32,865 bases of DNA from Acinetobacter sp. P8-3-8. GTDB taxonomy: Bacteria > Pseudomonadota > Gammaproteobacteria > Pseudomonadales > Moraxellaceae. Positions 9,344 through 17,182 of the stretch are shown here, piece by piece. The stretch is taken from NCBI RefSeq assembly GCF_000214135.1, contig NZ_AFIE01000041.1:1-32865 (forward strand), read 5' to 3'. Under the pieces are notes generated by a model, which was given only the letters and a program-made list of their open reading frames with translations, did not search any database and was not told the origin of the DNA. The translations under genes were made by a program, and so were the position numbers. Numbering within the stretch: position 1 is the stretch's first letter; each line of letters begins with the position of its first letter.

Positions 9344-9363
9344 AACTTACTCAAAAGTAAGTT
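9344..9363. other. Short stem-loop between SnoaL-like and DUF4442 genes
   Basis: AACTTAC, a 6-nt loop, then GTAAGTT form a perfect 7-bp stem just beyond the stop of the DUF4442 gene. On the minus strand it lacks a good U-tract, so it is at best a weak terminator for that gene. Confidence 0.3.
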
Positions 9364-9373
9364 TTATTTACAT

Positions 9374-9877
9374 TTATTTCTTTTTCAGGTGTGATTTTGA
9401 AATCCATGCCCAAAGCATTTCACATTGAATCGGTTCTTGTCCTGACTCATCTGTGACTGTTACTGCAACAAGGGTTTCACCTTTTTCAGTTTCTTGCATC
9501 ATTTTACGTTGTTCATCGGTCAATGTAGCAACCGCAGTTAAACCACCTTTTGAAGGGCGTTTAAATTGAATATTCATGTTCTTGATGAGTACGATGCAAG
9601 AATCTGGAATATTCATGCCTGTCACGAAACCTGTTGCAGTTTCAGCAACAAGTGCCATTGCACAGGCATGTGCTTGACCAATATGGTTTTGCATATTTTT
9701 GTTATTTTCGAGTTTAACTTCGACACGACTATGCGTCACTTCGACATAACGTAGTTTTGCAGTGCCTACCATAGGGACGACACGACCAAAAGCTTTGCTT
9801 AGCAAGGTACTCTGAATTCCTTTTGGAAATTTAGACGTTGCTTTAACGATTTTAGATAAACGATTGGTCTGAGTCAT
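9374..9877 (-). CDS. DUF4442 hotdog-fold protein
   Basis: This 167-residue protein resembles the DUF4442 group, a hotdog-fold family related to PaaI/YiiD-type thioesterases. Recognisable parts are HIGQAHACAMALVAETATG, which holds the hotdog helix, and the strand region KNMNIQFKRPSKGG. There is no signal peptide. It lies 25 nt downstream of yajQ on the same strand, so the two are probably co-transcribed. AGG lies upstream of the ATG. Thioesterase activity is expected from the fold but unproven. Confidence 0.8.
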   Translation of the reverse strand: MTQTNRLSKIVKATSKFPKGIQSTLLSKAFGRVVPMVGTAKLRYVEVTHSRVEVKLENNKNMQNHIGQAHACAMALVAETATGFVTGMNIPDSCIVLIKNMNIQFKRPSKGGLTAVATLTDEQRKMMQETEKGETLVAVTVTDESGQEPIQCEMLWAWISKSHLKKK

Positions 9878-9902
9878 ATTTCAACCTATAGCAATGAAGA
9901 CC

Positions 9903-10391
9903 TTAGTCCTTGAAGTTGTTAAATTGTAAAGGCACACCAAATTGCTGTTCTTTTAGAAAAGCCATCACTTGTTGCAAAGTATCGCGTTTTTTATCAGTCA
10001 CACGAATTTTGTCGCCTTGAATAGATGATTGCACTTTGACACCACTTTCTTTAATGGCTTTGTTAATTTTTTTTGCAGTATCAGAGTCAAGACCATCTTT
10101 AAGTTTAATGATTTGTATCACATTTTTACCTGATGCTGTCATTTTTTGTGGATCAAGCGCTTGGATATCAATTTTACGTTTAAAGAAATGATTTTCAAGC
10201 ATGCTATAAACCTGCTCACATTGGAAATCACTTTCTGTAGAAATTTTAATTTCTTTATTTTTTTCATTAATTTCGATAGAAACGTCCTGACCACGGAAGT
10301 CAAATCGAGTTGCAATCTCTTTTTGCGTGTTTTGAACTGCGTGATTTACTTCAAAAATCTCTAATTCTGAAACAATATCGAACGATGGCAT
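9903..10391 (-). CDS. yajQ: YajQ-family nucleotide-binding protein
   Basis: This 162-residue cytoplasmic protein matches YajQ along its whole length: the start MPSFDIVSE, then ATRFDFRG, the KKDG-like KLKDGLDSDTAKK, VQSSIQGDKIRVTDKKRD, and the end FGVPLQFNNF. YajQ proteins have two ferredoxin-like domains and bind nucleotides or RNA. Members in Xanthomonas and Pseudomonas bind cyclic di-GMP. AAAGG lies 8 nt before the ATG. It heads a pair with the DUF4442 gene and diverges from the rhodanese gene. Confidence 0.93.
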   Translation of the reverse strand: MPSFDIVSELEIFEVNHAVQNTQKEIATRFDFRGQDVSIEINEKNKEIKISTESDFQCEQVYSMLENHFFKRKIDIQALDPQKMTASGKNVIQIIKLKDGLDSDTAKKINKAIKESGVKVQSSIQGDKIRVTDKKRDTLQQVMAFLKEQQFGVPLQFNNFKD

Positions 10392-10482
10392 AGTTTAGAC
10401 CTTTACAAATGGAAAGAATATCTGAGATGCTAGGGATGTTTTCTTCATTTGCCAAGTGTTGTTTACATCAAAGGAGTGCACA

Positions 10483-10797
10483 ATGATCCGTAAACAAGAA
10501 ATTACAACATTTGAGTTCCCAGAAAATGCAATTATCTGGGATGTTCGTGACGCAAAAGCCTATGCTGAAGGTCATATCAAAGGTGCTGTAAATCAGCCTA
10601 TTGATAGTTTAGATGCAGCAAGCTTGACTCAAGTGAATTCGGATCAGTCCATTTACATCCTATGTGGTGGTGGTAGTAAAGCGCCTCGCGCTGCTGAAAA
10701 ACTTGAGGGTTTCGACAGCTCCCGTGACTACGTCGTTTTAATGGGTGGTACTCGTGCTGCACGTGATGCTGGTTTGCCATTAGAGCAAGATTCGTAA
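10483..10797 (+). CDS. Single-domain rhodanese-like protein
   Basis: This is a 104-residue cytoplasmic rhodanese domain. The conserved opening IIWDVRDAKAYAEGHIKGAV gives the structural Asp and the DVR and GHI motifs. The catalytic loop is CGGGSKAPRAA with Cys61, unusually Gly-rich and lacking the Arg of CxxGxR. The ATG at 10483 is chosen because AAGGAG lies 6 nt before it; an upstream in-frame start has no such site. A strong terminator follows. Sulfurtransferase activity is plausible but the acceptor is unknown. Confidence 0.85.
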   Translation: MIRKQEITTFEFPENAIIWDVRDAKAYAEGHIKGAVNQPIDSLDAASLTQVNSDQSIYILCGGGSKAPRAAEKLEGFDSSRDYVVLMGGTRAARDAGLPLEQDS

Positions 10798-10823
10798 AAA
10801 AAGCGCCGAAAGGCGCTTTTTTA
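10796..10823 (+). terminator. Intrinsic terminator after the rhodanese gene
   Basis: The stem AAAAAGCGCC / GGCGCTTTTT with a GAAA loop and T-tract directly overlaps the end of the stop codon region. Confidence 0.9.
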
Positions 10824-10892
10824 TTGAATAAAAATTTTGAATGAACTTATTTGGGGGAGAGTTAGATTTAGCTGTTTAAGCTACTCAGTGAT

Positions 10893-12824
10893 TTATGGTC
10901 TTGGCGGTTTATAATATGGCTTTTTTTCTTTTACTTTCTTTTGAAAGCGTTTGGGACTCAGTTTATTGAGTAACTCTTGTGGAATCGGGCAGGCTTCATT
11001 TAAAACCAATGCTGTGAGTACGTCATTACATAATGGCGCAAATAAAAAACCTTTAGAGCCTAAACCTGAAAACGTATAGATTTCCTGCTGATCATCCAGT
11101 TTTCCCAATATAGGAAAGTAATCTAAAGTTTGGGCGCGTACAGAAGCTCGACCTTGCCATTCTTCGGCTGGTGCTAAGGATTTTGCATAATCTGGGAAGA
11201 CACTGTGGATAAGATTGTAGTTATGCACATGGTCTTCGATCAAAACGTCATCATCATCGCGATTTGGATAAAATGATGCGCCGAGAATGAGCTGCTGATC
11301 ATTCAGTTGCATGCAATAACCACCATAGCTATAAGCCGATTCAGTATTTAAAGCATGATCTTGGTTATTGACCCAACTGACTTGTCCTCGAATAGGTTTG
11401 AGAGTCGGGAAATCTTTAAAAAACCGTTTACTTTCTTTGGCACAACAGATAATCACATGATCGAAAATACCAAGAGGATTTTGTTGAACATCATTAATTT
11501 CTAAACGCTGATAAGTATTTTGTTGAATATTTTCAATTTCAGCCTGCTTAAATGTGATTAGAGGATGTTCTAAGATCTGATCTCTCAATAAATGTGGGTA
11601 AATTGAACCTGCTTGAGTCAGTTGTAAACTTTCAAAAGTTGTTTCGATTTCTAATTCATTCGCTGTTTGTGCTTTGAGTAAATCTTGTGGATATTGCTGA
11701 GCAAGTTGTAGCAATTCATCTGGATTTTTAAGTGCCAATTGATTGACAGCAATCGGTCGGAAGGCTTTAAATTTTTGATAATAATTCAATGCATGTTGCC
11801 ATGCCAAAGTCATTAAATGTTCAGCACTTTGTTCAATCGGACTGAGTTTCGGATTGAGTAAGGCAAGTGGATTTCCAGATGCACCCGCCAAAGGTTCTAA
11901 TTGGTCATAAATCGTGACTTGGTGTCCTCGTTGAGCAAAACCCCATGCACAGCTTAAACCCGCAATTCCAGCCCCTACAATCGCAATTTGACGTTGTTTA
12001 AAATCAGTAGTGTGAATTAATTCAGTTTTTTTTTGAATTGAATCTGTTAAAAGATCGAAATCATTTTCAGACAGGTTATTTTCTAACTGCTCAGGAGCAT
12101 TCCAAATGGCTTTTAACATTTCACGTTTATGACCAAAACCACGAGGACGTGAAATAGAAATACCATGTTGTTTTAAGCCACGTTTTAAAACACCCGCAAC
12201 ACTAAACGAGGCAAAAGTTGTTCTATAAGCTGAAAGACGAACAATATTATTTAAAACATTTTCTTCCCACATATCTGGATTGCAAGACGGTGCAAAACCA
12301 TCCAAAAACCATGCATTGATTGAATGTGTTTTAGGCATGACAGGAAAAATATCGTGCGCATCGCCCAACCACAGATCAATGGAAAAACGTTCATTTGGGA
12401 AATTTAAGCGATGACAACCTGCAATAGGTAAAGGATATTGTTCAATGAGTTGGTCGGCTAAAGGTTTTAATTCAGTCCAAACATTTAAAGCACGAATCAA
12501 ATCATTTTTATTTAAAGGAAATTTTTCTACGCTGATCGCATGTAAATGGCTGTGGTTATTCGGGCGAACTTGTTGCCAGAGTTGCCAGAGTGCCAAAATA
12601 TTTAAACCTGTACCAAAGCCTGTTTCACCCACGCTGAAATATTCGAAGTCTTGTAAGTCAGCCAAACGTGTGGATAGGTCATTGCCATTTAAAAAAACAT
12701 GGCGAGTTTCAAGTAAGCCATTGTCTTTAGAAAAGTAAACATCACCAAATTGTTTGGAAATAGGAACTTCAATTCCATCAATACTTTGCCAATCTAAATC
12801 GGCTGTTTGAATGGCTTTTGACAA
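10893..12824 (-). CDS. mnmC: Bifunctional tRNA mnm5s2U biosynthesis enzyme MnmC
   Basis: MnmC finishes the wobble-uridine modification mnm5s2U34 in tRNAs. A C-terminal FAD domain removes the carboxymethyl group and an N-terminal domain methylates the resulting amine with SAM. Residues about 1-265 are the methyltransferase (SAM loop GETGFGTG at 66-73, Asp175 in FLDGFAPSCNPDMW). Residues about 278-630 are the DAO-type oxidoreductase with GAGIAG at 284-289. The length of 643 is close to E. coli MnmC (668). The start is a TTG at 12824 with AGGA about 9 nt upstream; no in-frame ATG fits as well. Confidence 0.95.
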   Translation of the reverse strand: MSKAIQTADLDWQSIDGIEVPISKQFGDVYFSKDNGLLETRHVFLNGNDLSTRLADLQDFEYFSVGETGFGTGLNILALWQLWQQVRPNNHSHLHAISVEKFPLNKNDLIRALNVWTELKPLADQLIEQYPLPIAGCHRLNFPNERFSIDLWLGDAHDIFPVMPKTHSINAWFLDGFAPSCNPDMWEENVLNNIVRLSAYRTTFASFSVAGVLKRGLKQHGISISRPRGFGHKREMLKAIWNAPEQLENNLSENDFDLLTDSIQKKTELIHTTDFKQRQIAIVGAGIAGLSCAWGFAQRGHQVTIYDQLEPLAGASGNPLALLNPKLSPIEQSAEHLMTLAWQHALNYYQKFKAFRPIAVNQLALKNPDELLQLAQQYPQDLLKAQTANELEIETTFESLQLTQAGSIYPHLLRDQILEHPLITFKQAEIENIQQNTYQRLEINDVQQNPLGIFDHVIICCAKESKRFFKDFPTLKPIRGQVSWVNNQDHALNTESAYSYGGYCMQLNDQQLILGASFYPNRDDDDVLIEDHVHNYNLIHSVFPDYAKSLAPAEEWQGRASVRAQTLDYFPILGKLDDQQEIYTFSGLGSKGFLFAPLCNDVLTALVLNEACPIPQELLNKLSPKRFQKKVKEKKPYYKPPRP

Positions 12825-12893
12825 TGCTATGAATCCTAAATGTAGAAAAGAATAGAAAATAGAATATGAAATAAGAAGGGAAACGTCAGCGGC

Positions 12894-13427
12894 TTACCAC
12901 TGACGACGACGTTTGGTATAAATATAACTGGCGATTAGAAAGCCCAAAAGTACGCCGACAGCAATGGTTGCCGCGCCGTATAAAAACATTTGTGCACTTT
13001 GTTCGCTTTGTAAAACTTGAACTTGAACGCCCAAATTATCGTTCTTTAATTGCAGTTCTTGGTTTTGTGATAATGCTTCAAGATTGGCTTTCTCAAGCTG
13101 TTGTAAACGAGTCGCTTGATCTTTGACTAAGGCTTTAACTTTCGCTTCTTGTGAAGCCTTTTCTTTGACAATTTGTTCGGCAGTTAATGGTTTATTTTCT
13201 TGCACCAATGCCTGTGCTTGAATATTAGAATTGGCCCCAGCAACCGCAGAAATGATACTTGGCTTAGGTGGTGCGACAACAGCTGGATTCGTTGGGGAAG
13301 CTTGCGTTGCAGTCGTTGTTTGAGTTGCAGGGGCAGTTGTTGGAGCGGGCTCAGCCGATACTGTTGGTAAAAGTATGGAAGAACTGAGTAAAGTAAAACC
13401 AAGTAAGCTTTGGACTACAACGCGCAT
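12894..13427 (-). CDS. Coiled-coil membrane-anchor protein, YgiM-like C-terminus
   Basis: This 177-residue protein has a signal peptide (probable cleavage after VSA near residue 25) and a Pro/Thr/Ala-rich linker (about 26-65). A long helix follows with coiled-coil character, rich in Glu, Gln, Lys and Leu (about 80-140). It ends in one transmembrane segment and the basic tail KRRRQW. Periplasmic helix plus C-terminal anchor plus Arg-rich tail resembles the end of YgiM/TIGR04211 proteins, but the N-terminal SH3 domain of those is absent. The start at 13427 has AAAGGA upstream and lies 4 nt after the yciI stop, so it is the last gene of yciB-yciI-this gene. The function is unknown. Confidence 0.7.
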   Translation of the reverse strand: MRVVVQSLLGFTLLSSSILLPTVSAEPAPTTAPATQTTTATQASPTNPAVVAPPKPSIISAVAGANSNIQAQALVQENKPLTAEQIVKEKASQEAKVKALVKDQATRLQQLEKANLEALSQNQELQLKNDNLGVQVQVLQSEQSAQMFLYGAATIAVGVLLGFLIASYIYTKRRRQW

Positions 13428-13431
13428 CTTG

Positions 13432-13734
13432 TTATCCTTTAGGCAATGCTTTATTGAATGGTTTAACATCAATATGACCATAGATCCCTTCTTTTAAGAA
13501 AGGTTCTTCTTGTAACCATTCATCCAAGGCTTCACGACTTTCAAAGTCAAGAATCATGGTGCTTCCATAAAAACCTGCTTGTGGATTTTCACGATCTTTT
13601 GGCATTGCTCCAGCAACGATAACACGTCCTTCAGCATCTAATTTTTCTAAACGTGCTAAATGTTGTGGACGCACTGCAAGACGTTTTTCTACTGTACCCT
13701 CATTGTCGGTACACGTAATTAAGAATAAAGGCAT
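13432..13734 (-). CDS. yciI: YciI-family protein
   Basis: This 100-residue protein has the YCII dimeric alpha+beta barrel fold. The opening MPLFLITCTDN, the RPQHLARLEKL helix with the conserved His, GAMPKDRENPQAGFYGS, and the tail IDVKPFNKAL all fit. Its biochemical role is not settled in the family. The gene sits 26 nt after yciB, as these two are neighbours in many gammaproteobacteria, and 4 nt before the coiled-coil anchor gene. Confidence 0.9.
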   Translation of the reverse strand: MPLFLITCTDNEGTVEKRLAVRPQHLARLEKLDAEGRVIVAGAMPKDRENPQAGFYGSTMILDFESREALDEWLQEEPFLKEGIYGHIDVKPFNKALPKG

Positions 13735-13760
13735 TTCACTTCTCTAATCGGCTAAACACA

Positions 13761-14375
13761 TTATTCGTCAGTAGACTTAAAGTGTTTACGCAAAATAATA
13801 AACTGGATAATGATAAAGGAAAACATCACGATCATGTCACCAAATGCTGTAAATTCGCCCCAATATTTTCCACCAGCGAATAAAAAAGCAAAGAAAACAT
13901 GTAAGCAAGACATCACAATAAACATTGCAGCCCACGCGAAGTTAAGATTTTTCCAACCTTTTTCAGTTAAATCTAAGACTGGACCAAATAATCTTTGAAT
14001 GAGCGGTTTTTTATCCTTACCAAAATAAGGCGAAAGAAGAAATGCACCTGCAAAAGCTAAATTCAAGATTGCTGCTTTAAGGCGAATGTAGAAATCATCA
14101 CTCAGCATTAAAGTGATTCCACCAAAGATCACAGTCATAAATAAAACAAACCACTGTTGTTTATCTAAACGGAATTTTTGGAAAACAAATAAAGCACCGT
14201 AAACAACTAACATTGAAATAATGAGACCAGTTGTTGCGACTAGAATATTATTGTTGTTTACGCCACCTGCCGATCCGATCAGTTGTAATAATGGATGATC
14301 AGTATTTTTAGGATCGACCGTTTTATACAAATAAAAGAAAATTATGAGGGGCACAAAGTCTAAGAGTGCTTTCAT
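13761..14375 (-). CDS. yciB: Inner membrane septation protein A
   Basis: YciB (also IspZ) is an inner membrane protein affecting envelope synthesis and septation. This 204-residue sequence opens with MKALLDFVPLIIFFYLYKTV and has about five hydrophobic segments. Family motifs are FGGITLMLSDDFYIRLKAAI, LFGPVLDLTEKGWKNLNFAW and FAGGKYWGEFTAFG. It is the first gene of a minus-strand run with yciI and the anchor protein, and diverges from rnm across 44 bp. Confidence 0.93.
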   Translation of the reverse strand: MKALLDFVPLIIFFYLYKTVDPKNTDHPLLQLIGSAGGVNNNNILVATTGLIISMLVVYGALFVFQKFRLDKQQWFVLFMTVIFGGITLMLSDDFYIRLKAAILNLAFAGAFLLSPYFGKDKKPLIQRLFGPVLDLTEKGWKNLNFAWAAMFIVMSCLHVFFAFLFAGGKYWGEFTAFGDMIVMFSFIIIQFIILRKHFKSTDE

Positions 14376-14419
14376 GTTAAAGTATCTAGTCTGTTCAAGT
14401 GAATGGGATAGTATAAAAG

Positions 14420-15274
14420 ATGCAAGGCGTAGATTTACATACTCACAGTAATATTTCTGATGGAACTATGACTCCCGAGTTATTGGTGCAGGCTGCGCTT
14501 GAAAAAGGCATCCATACGCTTGCATTGACGGACCACGATAGCATGGATGGCTTAATACAAGCTGAACAAGTTGCAAAAAATCAACCAATTCAAATTATTT
14601 CTGGTGTAGAAATTTCCAGCCAGTGGTCTAGACCTTCAATCAAGAAGAGTTATGGGGTGCATATTGTGGCACTCAATATGCAAAACCATGAGCCTTTACA
14701 ACGGCTTTTAGCTGAACAAAAAAAAATCCGTGCAGAACGTGCGAAACAGATCTGTGACTTACTTATCCCTTTAATTCATCAGGATATTTATGCAGATGTT
14801 GTGGCAAAGGTGGATGGTGAACCTGACCGTATTACTCGTACCCATATTGCCAAAACCTTAGTGGAAAAGGGAATGGTACAGCGTCCTCAGCAAGCTTTTG
14901 ATAAATATATTAAAGAAGGCAAAAAAGCCTATGTGAAATTTGATGGTCTAGGTTTAGCTGAAACGATTCAAGTGATTCATGATAGTCAAGGCTTTGCAGT
15001 ATTAGCGCATCCAACGCGTTATGACTTATCAGCGACCAATATTCGCTATTTGATTGAACTATTTGCTCAACATGGTGGTGATGCAATTGAATTGCCGCCT
15101 GCAATAGAATCTACTTCGACTCGTCAAATGGTGGATCGTTTGATTGAACAGTTTAATTTAAAGGTTTCTGTTGGAAGTGATTTTCATGGTGATAATATGC
15201 CTTGGATTAAATTAGGCAGTATTCCACGAGTAAAAGAAGGGCAAGTGGGTATTTGGGAAAGTTTTGTTATTTAA
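14420..15274 (+). CDS. rnm: PHP-domain 5'-3' exoribonuclease (RNase AM, YciV/TrpH)
   Basis: Rnm is a manganese-dependent 5'-3' exonuclease that matures the 5' ends of rRNAs in E. coli. The 284-residue sequence has the PHP metal motifs DLHTHSNISDG (residues 5-15), ALTDHDS, the central GVEISS, and the late AHPTRYD and GSDFHGDN metal-binding segments. Its length fits the family (about 290). It diverges from yciB, and a long hairpin lies just after its stop. Confidence 0.9.
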   Translation: MQGVDLHTHSNISDGTMTPELLVQAALEKGIHTLALTDHDSMDGLIQAEQVAKNQPIQIISGVEISSQWSRPSIKKSYGVHIVALNMQNHEPLQRLLAEQKKIRAERAKQICDLLIPLIHQDIYADVVAKVDGEPDRITRTHIAKTLVEKGMVQRPQQAFDKYIKEGKKAYVKFDGLGLAETIQVIHDSQGFAVLAHPTRYDLSATNIRYLIELFAQHGGDAIELPPAIESTSTRQMVDRLIEQFNLKVSVGSDFHGDNMPWIKLGSIPRVKEGQVGIWESFVI

Positions 15275-15293
15275 AATTTTCTTCTTTTTGTTT

Positions 15294-15338
15294 ATTACTC
15301 TCATCCTCTGTCCTAAATGGAGAGAGGATGAGAGTAAT
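15294..15338 (+). terminator. Long perfect hairpin after rnm
   Basis: A 16-bp arm ATTACTCTCATCCTCT (15294-15309) pairs perfectly with 15323-15338 around a 13-nt loop, followed by a short T-run. It can act as the rnm terminator and lies convergent to the bestrophin gene. Its length and base make-up are unlike the other terminators in this window. Confidence 0.65.
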
Positions 15339-15356
15339 TTTTAATAAGTTCTAAAT

Positions 15357-16268
15357 TTACAATAAATTATGATCCTGCGCCTGAATCGGTGGCGGGGTTG
15401 GTTTTCCTAAAGTACCCAATAGCTCAATTTCGATCATACGTACCATTGAATCTAAAGGTAAATCATTACTTTGTGTACCAAAAGGTTCTTCAATTTCAGT
15501 GCTTAAAGCATCTAGCCCAAGAAACGTATAAGCTAAAATGCCCACCAATAATGGCGTCGCTAAACCCAATAAAGAGCCTAAGCTAAATGGCAACATAAAA
15601 CAGAAAAAATACACAGTACGATTTAACAAAACTGAATAAGCAAAAGGTAAAGGCGTGGTTGCAATTCGATCACAACCTGTTTGAACCAAACTTAACTCAT
15701 TTACATGCTCATTCAGTTGCGTATAAATAATATCGGAAATTTCACCTTCTTTAAGTGCTTGCATAAGCTCCCATTGAATCAAACTGAGCGTGTATTGTGG
15801 TGCATTGGCTTGTTGATACAATTGGGTGATGGCTTGCTGACTCATGCCACTGGTTTCGATTAAAGCATCAGGTGTAGCGGTTTGATGGCGTAGACGATCT
15901 CTTAAAACATTTGCATAAACAATAACATGTTGAATGATGCGTTCACGACGACCTTGTGGGAAAATACGGCAATCACGATCAAAATGGCGTGCATTGGCAA
16001 TCAACATACCCCAAAGTTTACGTGCTTCCCACCAACGGTCATAACATGCGGTATTTTTAAATCCTAAAAAAATAGACAGTACAACACCAATTAAAGTGAA
16101 TCCCACTAAAGGAAGTTCAGGAAAGCGATAGATATCCGTATATTCAATTCCACCAACGATGGCAGAAATCAGCATCACAAAGCCGAGTGGCGGCAAAACT
16201 TTGGGTAAAATTGTGCCTCGCCATGAGAATAGTAGTTTAAAGGTGTCGTTTTGCTCGCGGACAATCAT
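15357..16268 (-). CDS. Bestrophin-like (UPF0187/RFP-TM) membrane protein
   Basis: This 303-residue inner membrane protein belongs to the bacterial bestrophin family, which form pentameric ion channels. The start MIVREQND, the second membrane segment ending LGFKNTACYDRWWEARKLWG, RHFDRDCR, and the late PFSLGSLLGLATPLLVGILA and IEEPFGTQSNDLPLD are all characteristic. There are four main hydrophobic segments. It stands alone between rnm and radC. Ion selectivity is not evident. Confidence 0.87.
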   Translation of the reverse strand: MIVREQNDTFKLLFSWRGTILPKVLPPLGFVMLISAIVGGIEYTDIYRFPELPLVGFTLIGVVLSIFLGFKNTACYDRWWEARKLWGMLIANARHFDRDCRIFPQGRRERIIQHVIVYANVLRDRLRHQTATPDALIETSGMSQQAITQLYQQANAPQYTLSLIQWELMQALKEGEISDIIYTQLNEHVNELSLVQTGCDRIATTPLPFAYSVLLNRTVYFFCFMLPFSLGSLLGLATPLLVGILAYTFLGLDALSTEIEEPFGTQSNDLPLDSMVRMIEIELLGTLGKPTPPPIQAQDHNLL

Positions 16269-16306
16269 GTTTTTGAGTCTATAATTTTTTAGTGATCTTC
16301 ACTGCT

Positions 16307-17068
16307 TCATTCGGACTTGTCAATAACAATCGCAGGGAAAGTCTTCGATTTGATCAAGCCATGCTCTGCAAAGGAATAACTGCGTTCAGAAGCGATAATC
16401 ATATGATCCAATAACTCTATTTCAAGCAGTTGACAGGCCTTTAAAATTTCTTGGGTTAAGTTGTAATCTTCACGTGAAGGATTTGCTAATCCTTTAGGGT
16501 GATTATGTGCGATGACAATATAGGTTGCATGTTTTTGAATGGCATAGCGCAACAGTTGGTTGATCGAAATATTACAATAATTGATTGAACCAAAAAATAA
16601 TTTTTTAAAACTGAGTTTACGTAATTGGCTATCCAAACATAGCACGGCGAACACTTCCTGATTTTCTCCAATTAACTCATATCTTAAATAATCTCGAATT
16701 AAATCTGAACGACTTAGATCTAAGCCTTGATCTAAATGATGTTTTAAATAACGTCGGCCTAACTCTTTCACTGCCATGAGCTGTGAATACTTGGTATCAC
16801 CAATACCATGAAATTGTCTTAATTCATCCAGTGATGCATCAAAAACGGCATTTAAATGACCAAAGTGTTGGATGAGAAGACGTGCTAATTCAACAGCAGA
16901 ATGTTGTCTTGAGCCTGATCTTAGAAATATCGCCAATAGTTCTGCATCAGATAAGCTCTCCGCACCTTGTAAGAGCAAACGTTCACGAGGGCGTTCTTGT
17001 TCAGGCCATTGCTTGATGGAATGGTTACTGTTGGAAGTAGGTGCTGGTTTTGAGGTTGAATGATTCAT
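16307..17068 (-). CDS. radC: RadC JAB/MPN-domain protein
   Basis: RadC proteins have a helix-hairpin-helix N-terminus (here the FHGIGDTKYSQL region) and a JAB/MPN metalloprotease-like domain. The metal motif is HNHPKGLANPSRED (His188, His190, Asp201). RERLLLQGAESLSDAELLA near residue 28 is the standard RadC opening, preceded by about 25 extra residues rich in Ser, Asn and Pro. Despite the old DNA-repair name the biochemical role is unproven. It diverges from coaBC, the usual arrangement in gammaproteobacteria. Confidence 0.93.
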   Translation of the reverse strand: MNHSTSKPAPTSNSNHSIKQWPEQERPRERLLLQGAESLSDAELLAIFLRSGSRQHSAVELARLLIQHFGHLNAVFDASLDELRQFHGIGDTKYSQLMAVKELGRRYLKHHLDQGLDLSRSDLIRDYLRYELIGENQEVFAVLCLDSQLRKLSFKKLFFGSINYCNISINQLLRYAIQKHATYIVIAHNHPKGLANPSREDYNLTQEILKACQLLEIELLDHMIIASERSYSFAEHGLIKSKTFPAIVIDKSE

Positions 17069-17182
17069 TATTCTTCACATTTATAATTTATTTTACTTTT
17101 GCTTTTTCTCCCTTGCAGCGCTTGGGAGATGCGCTATTTAATGATATTGTGAGCGCCACTGCAATAGAAAGGTGGCCTGATC

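Noticed and set aside
17069-17182. Shared regulatory element between radC and coaBC (AGCGC / GCGCT repeat)
   Set aside because: The 5-bp arms are too short to separate from chance, and promoter matches on either side are unclear.
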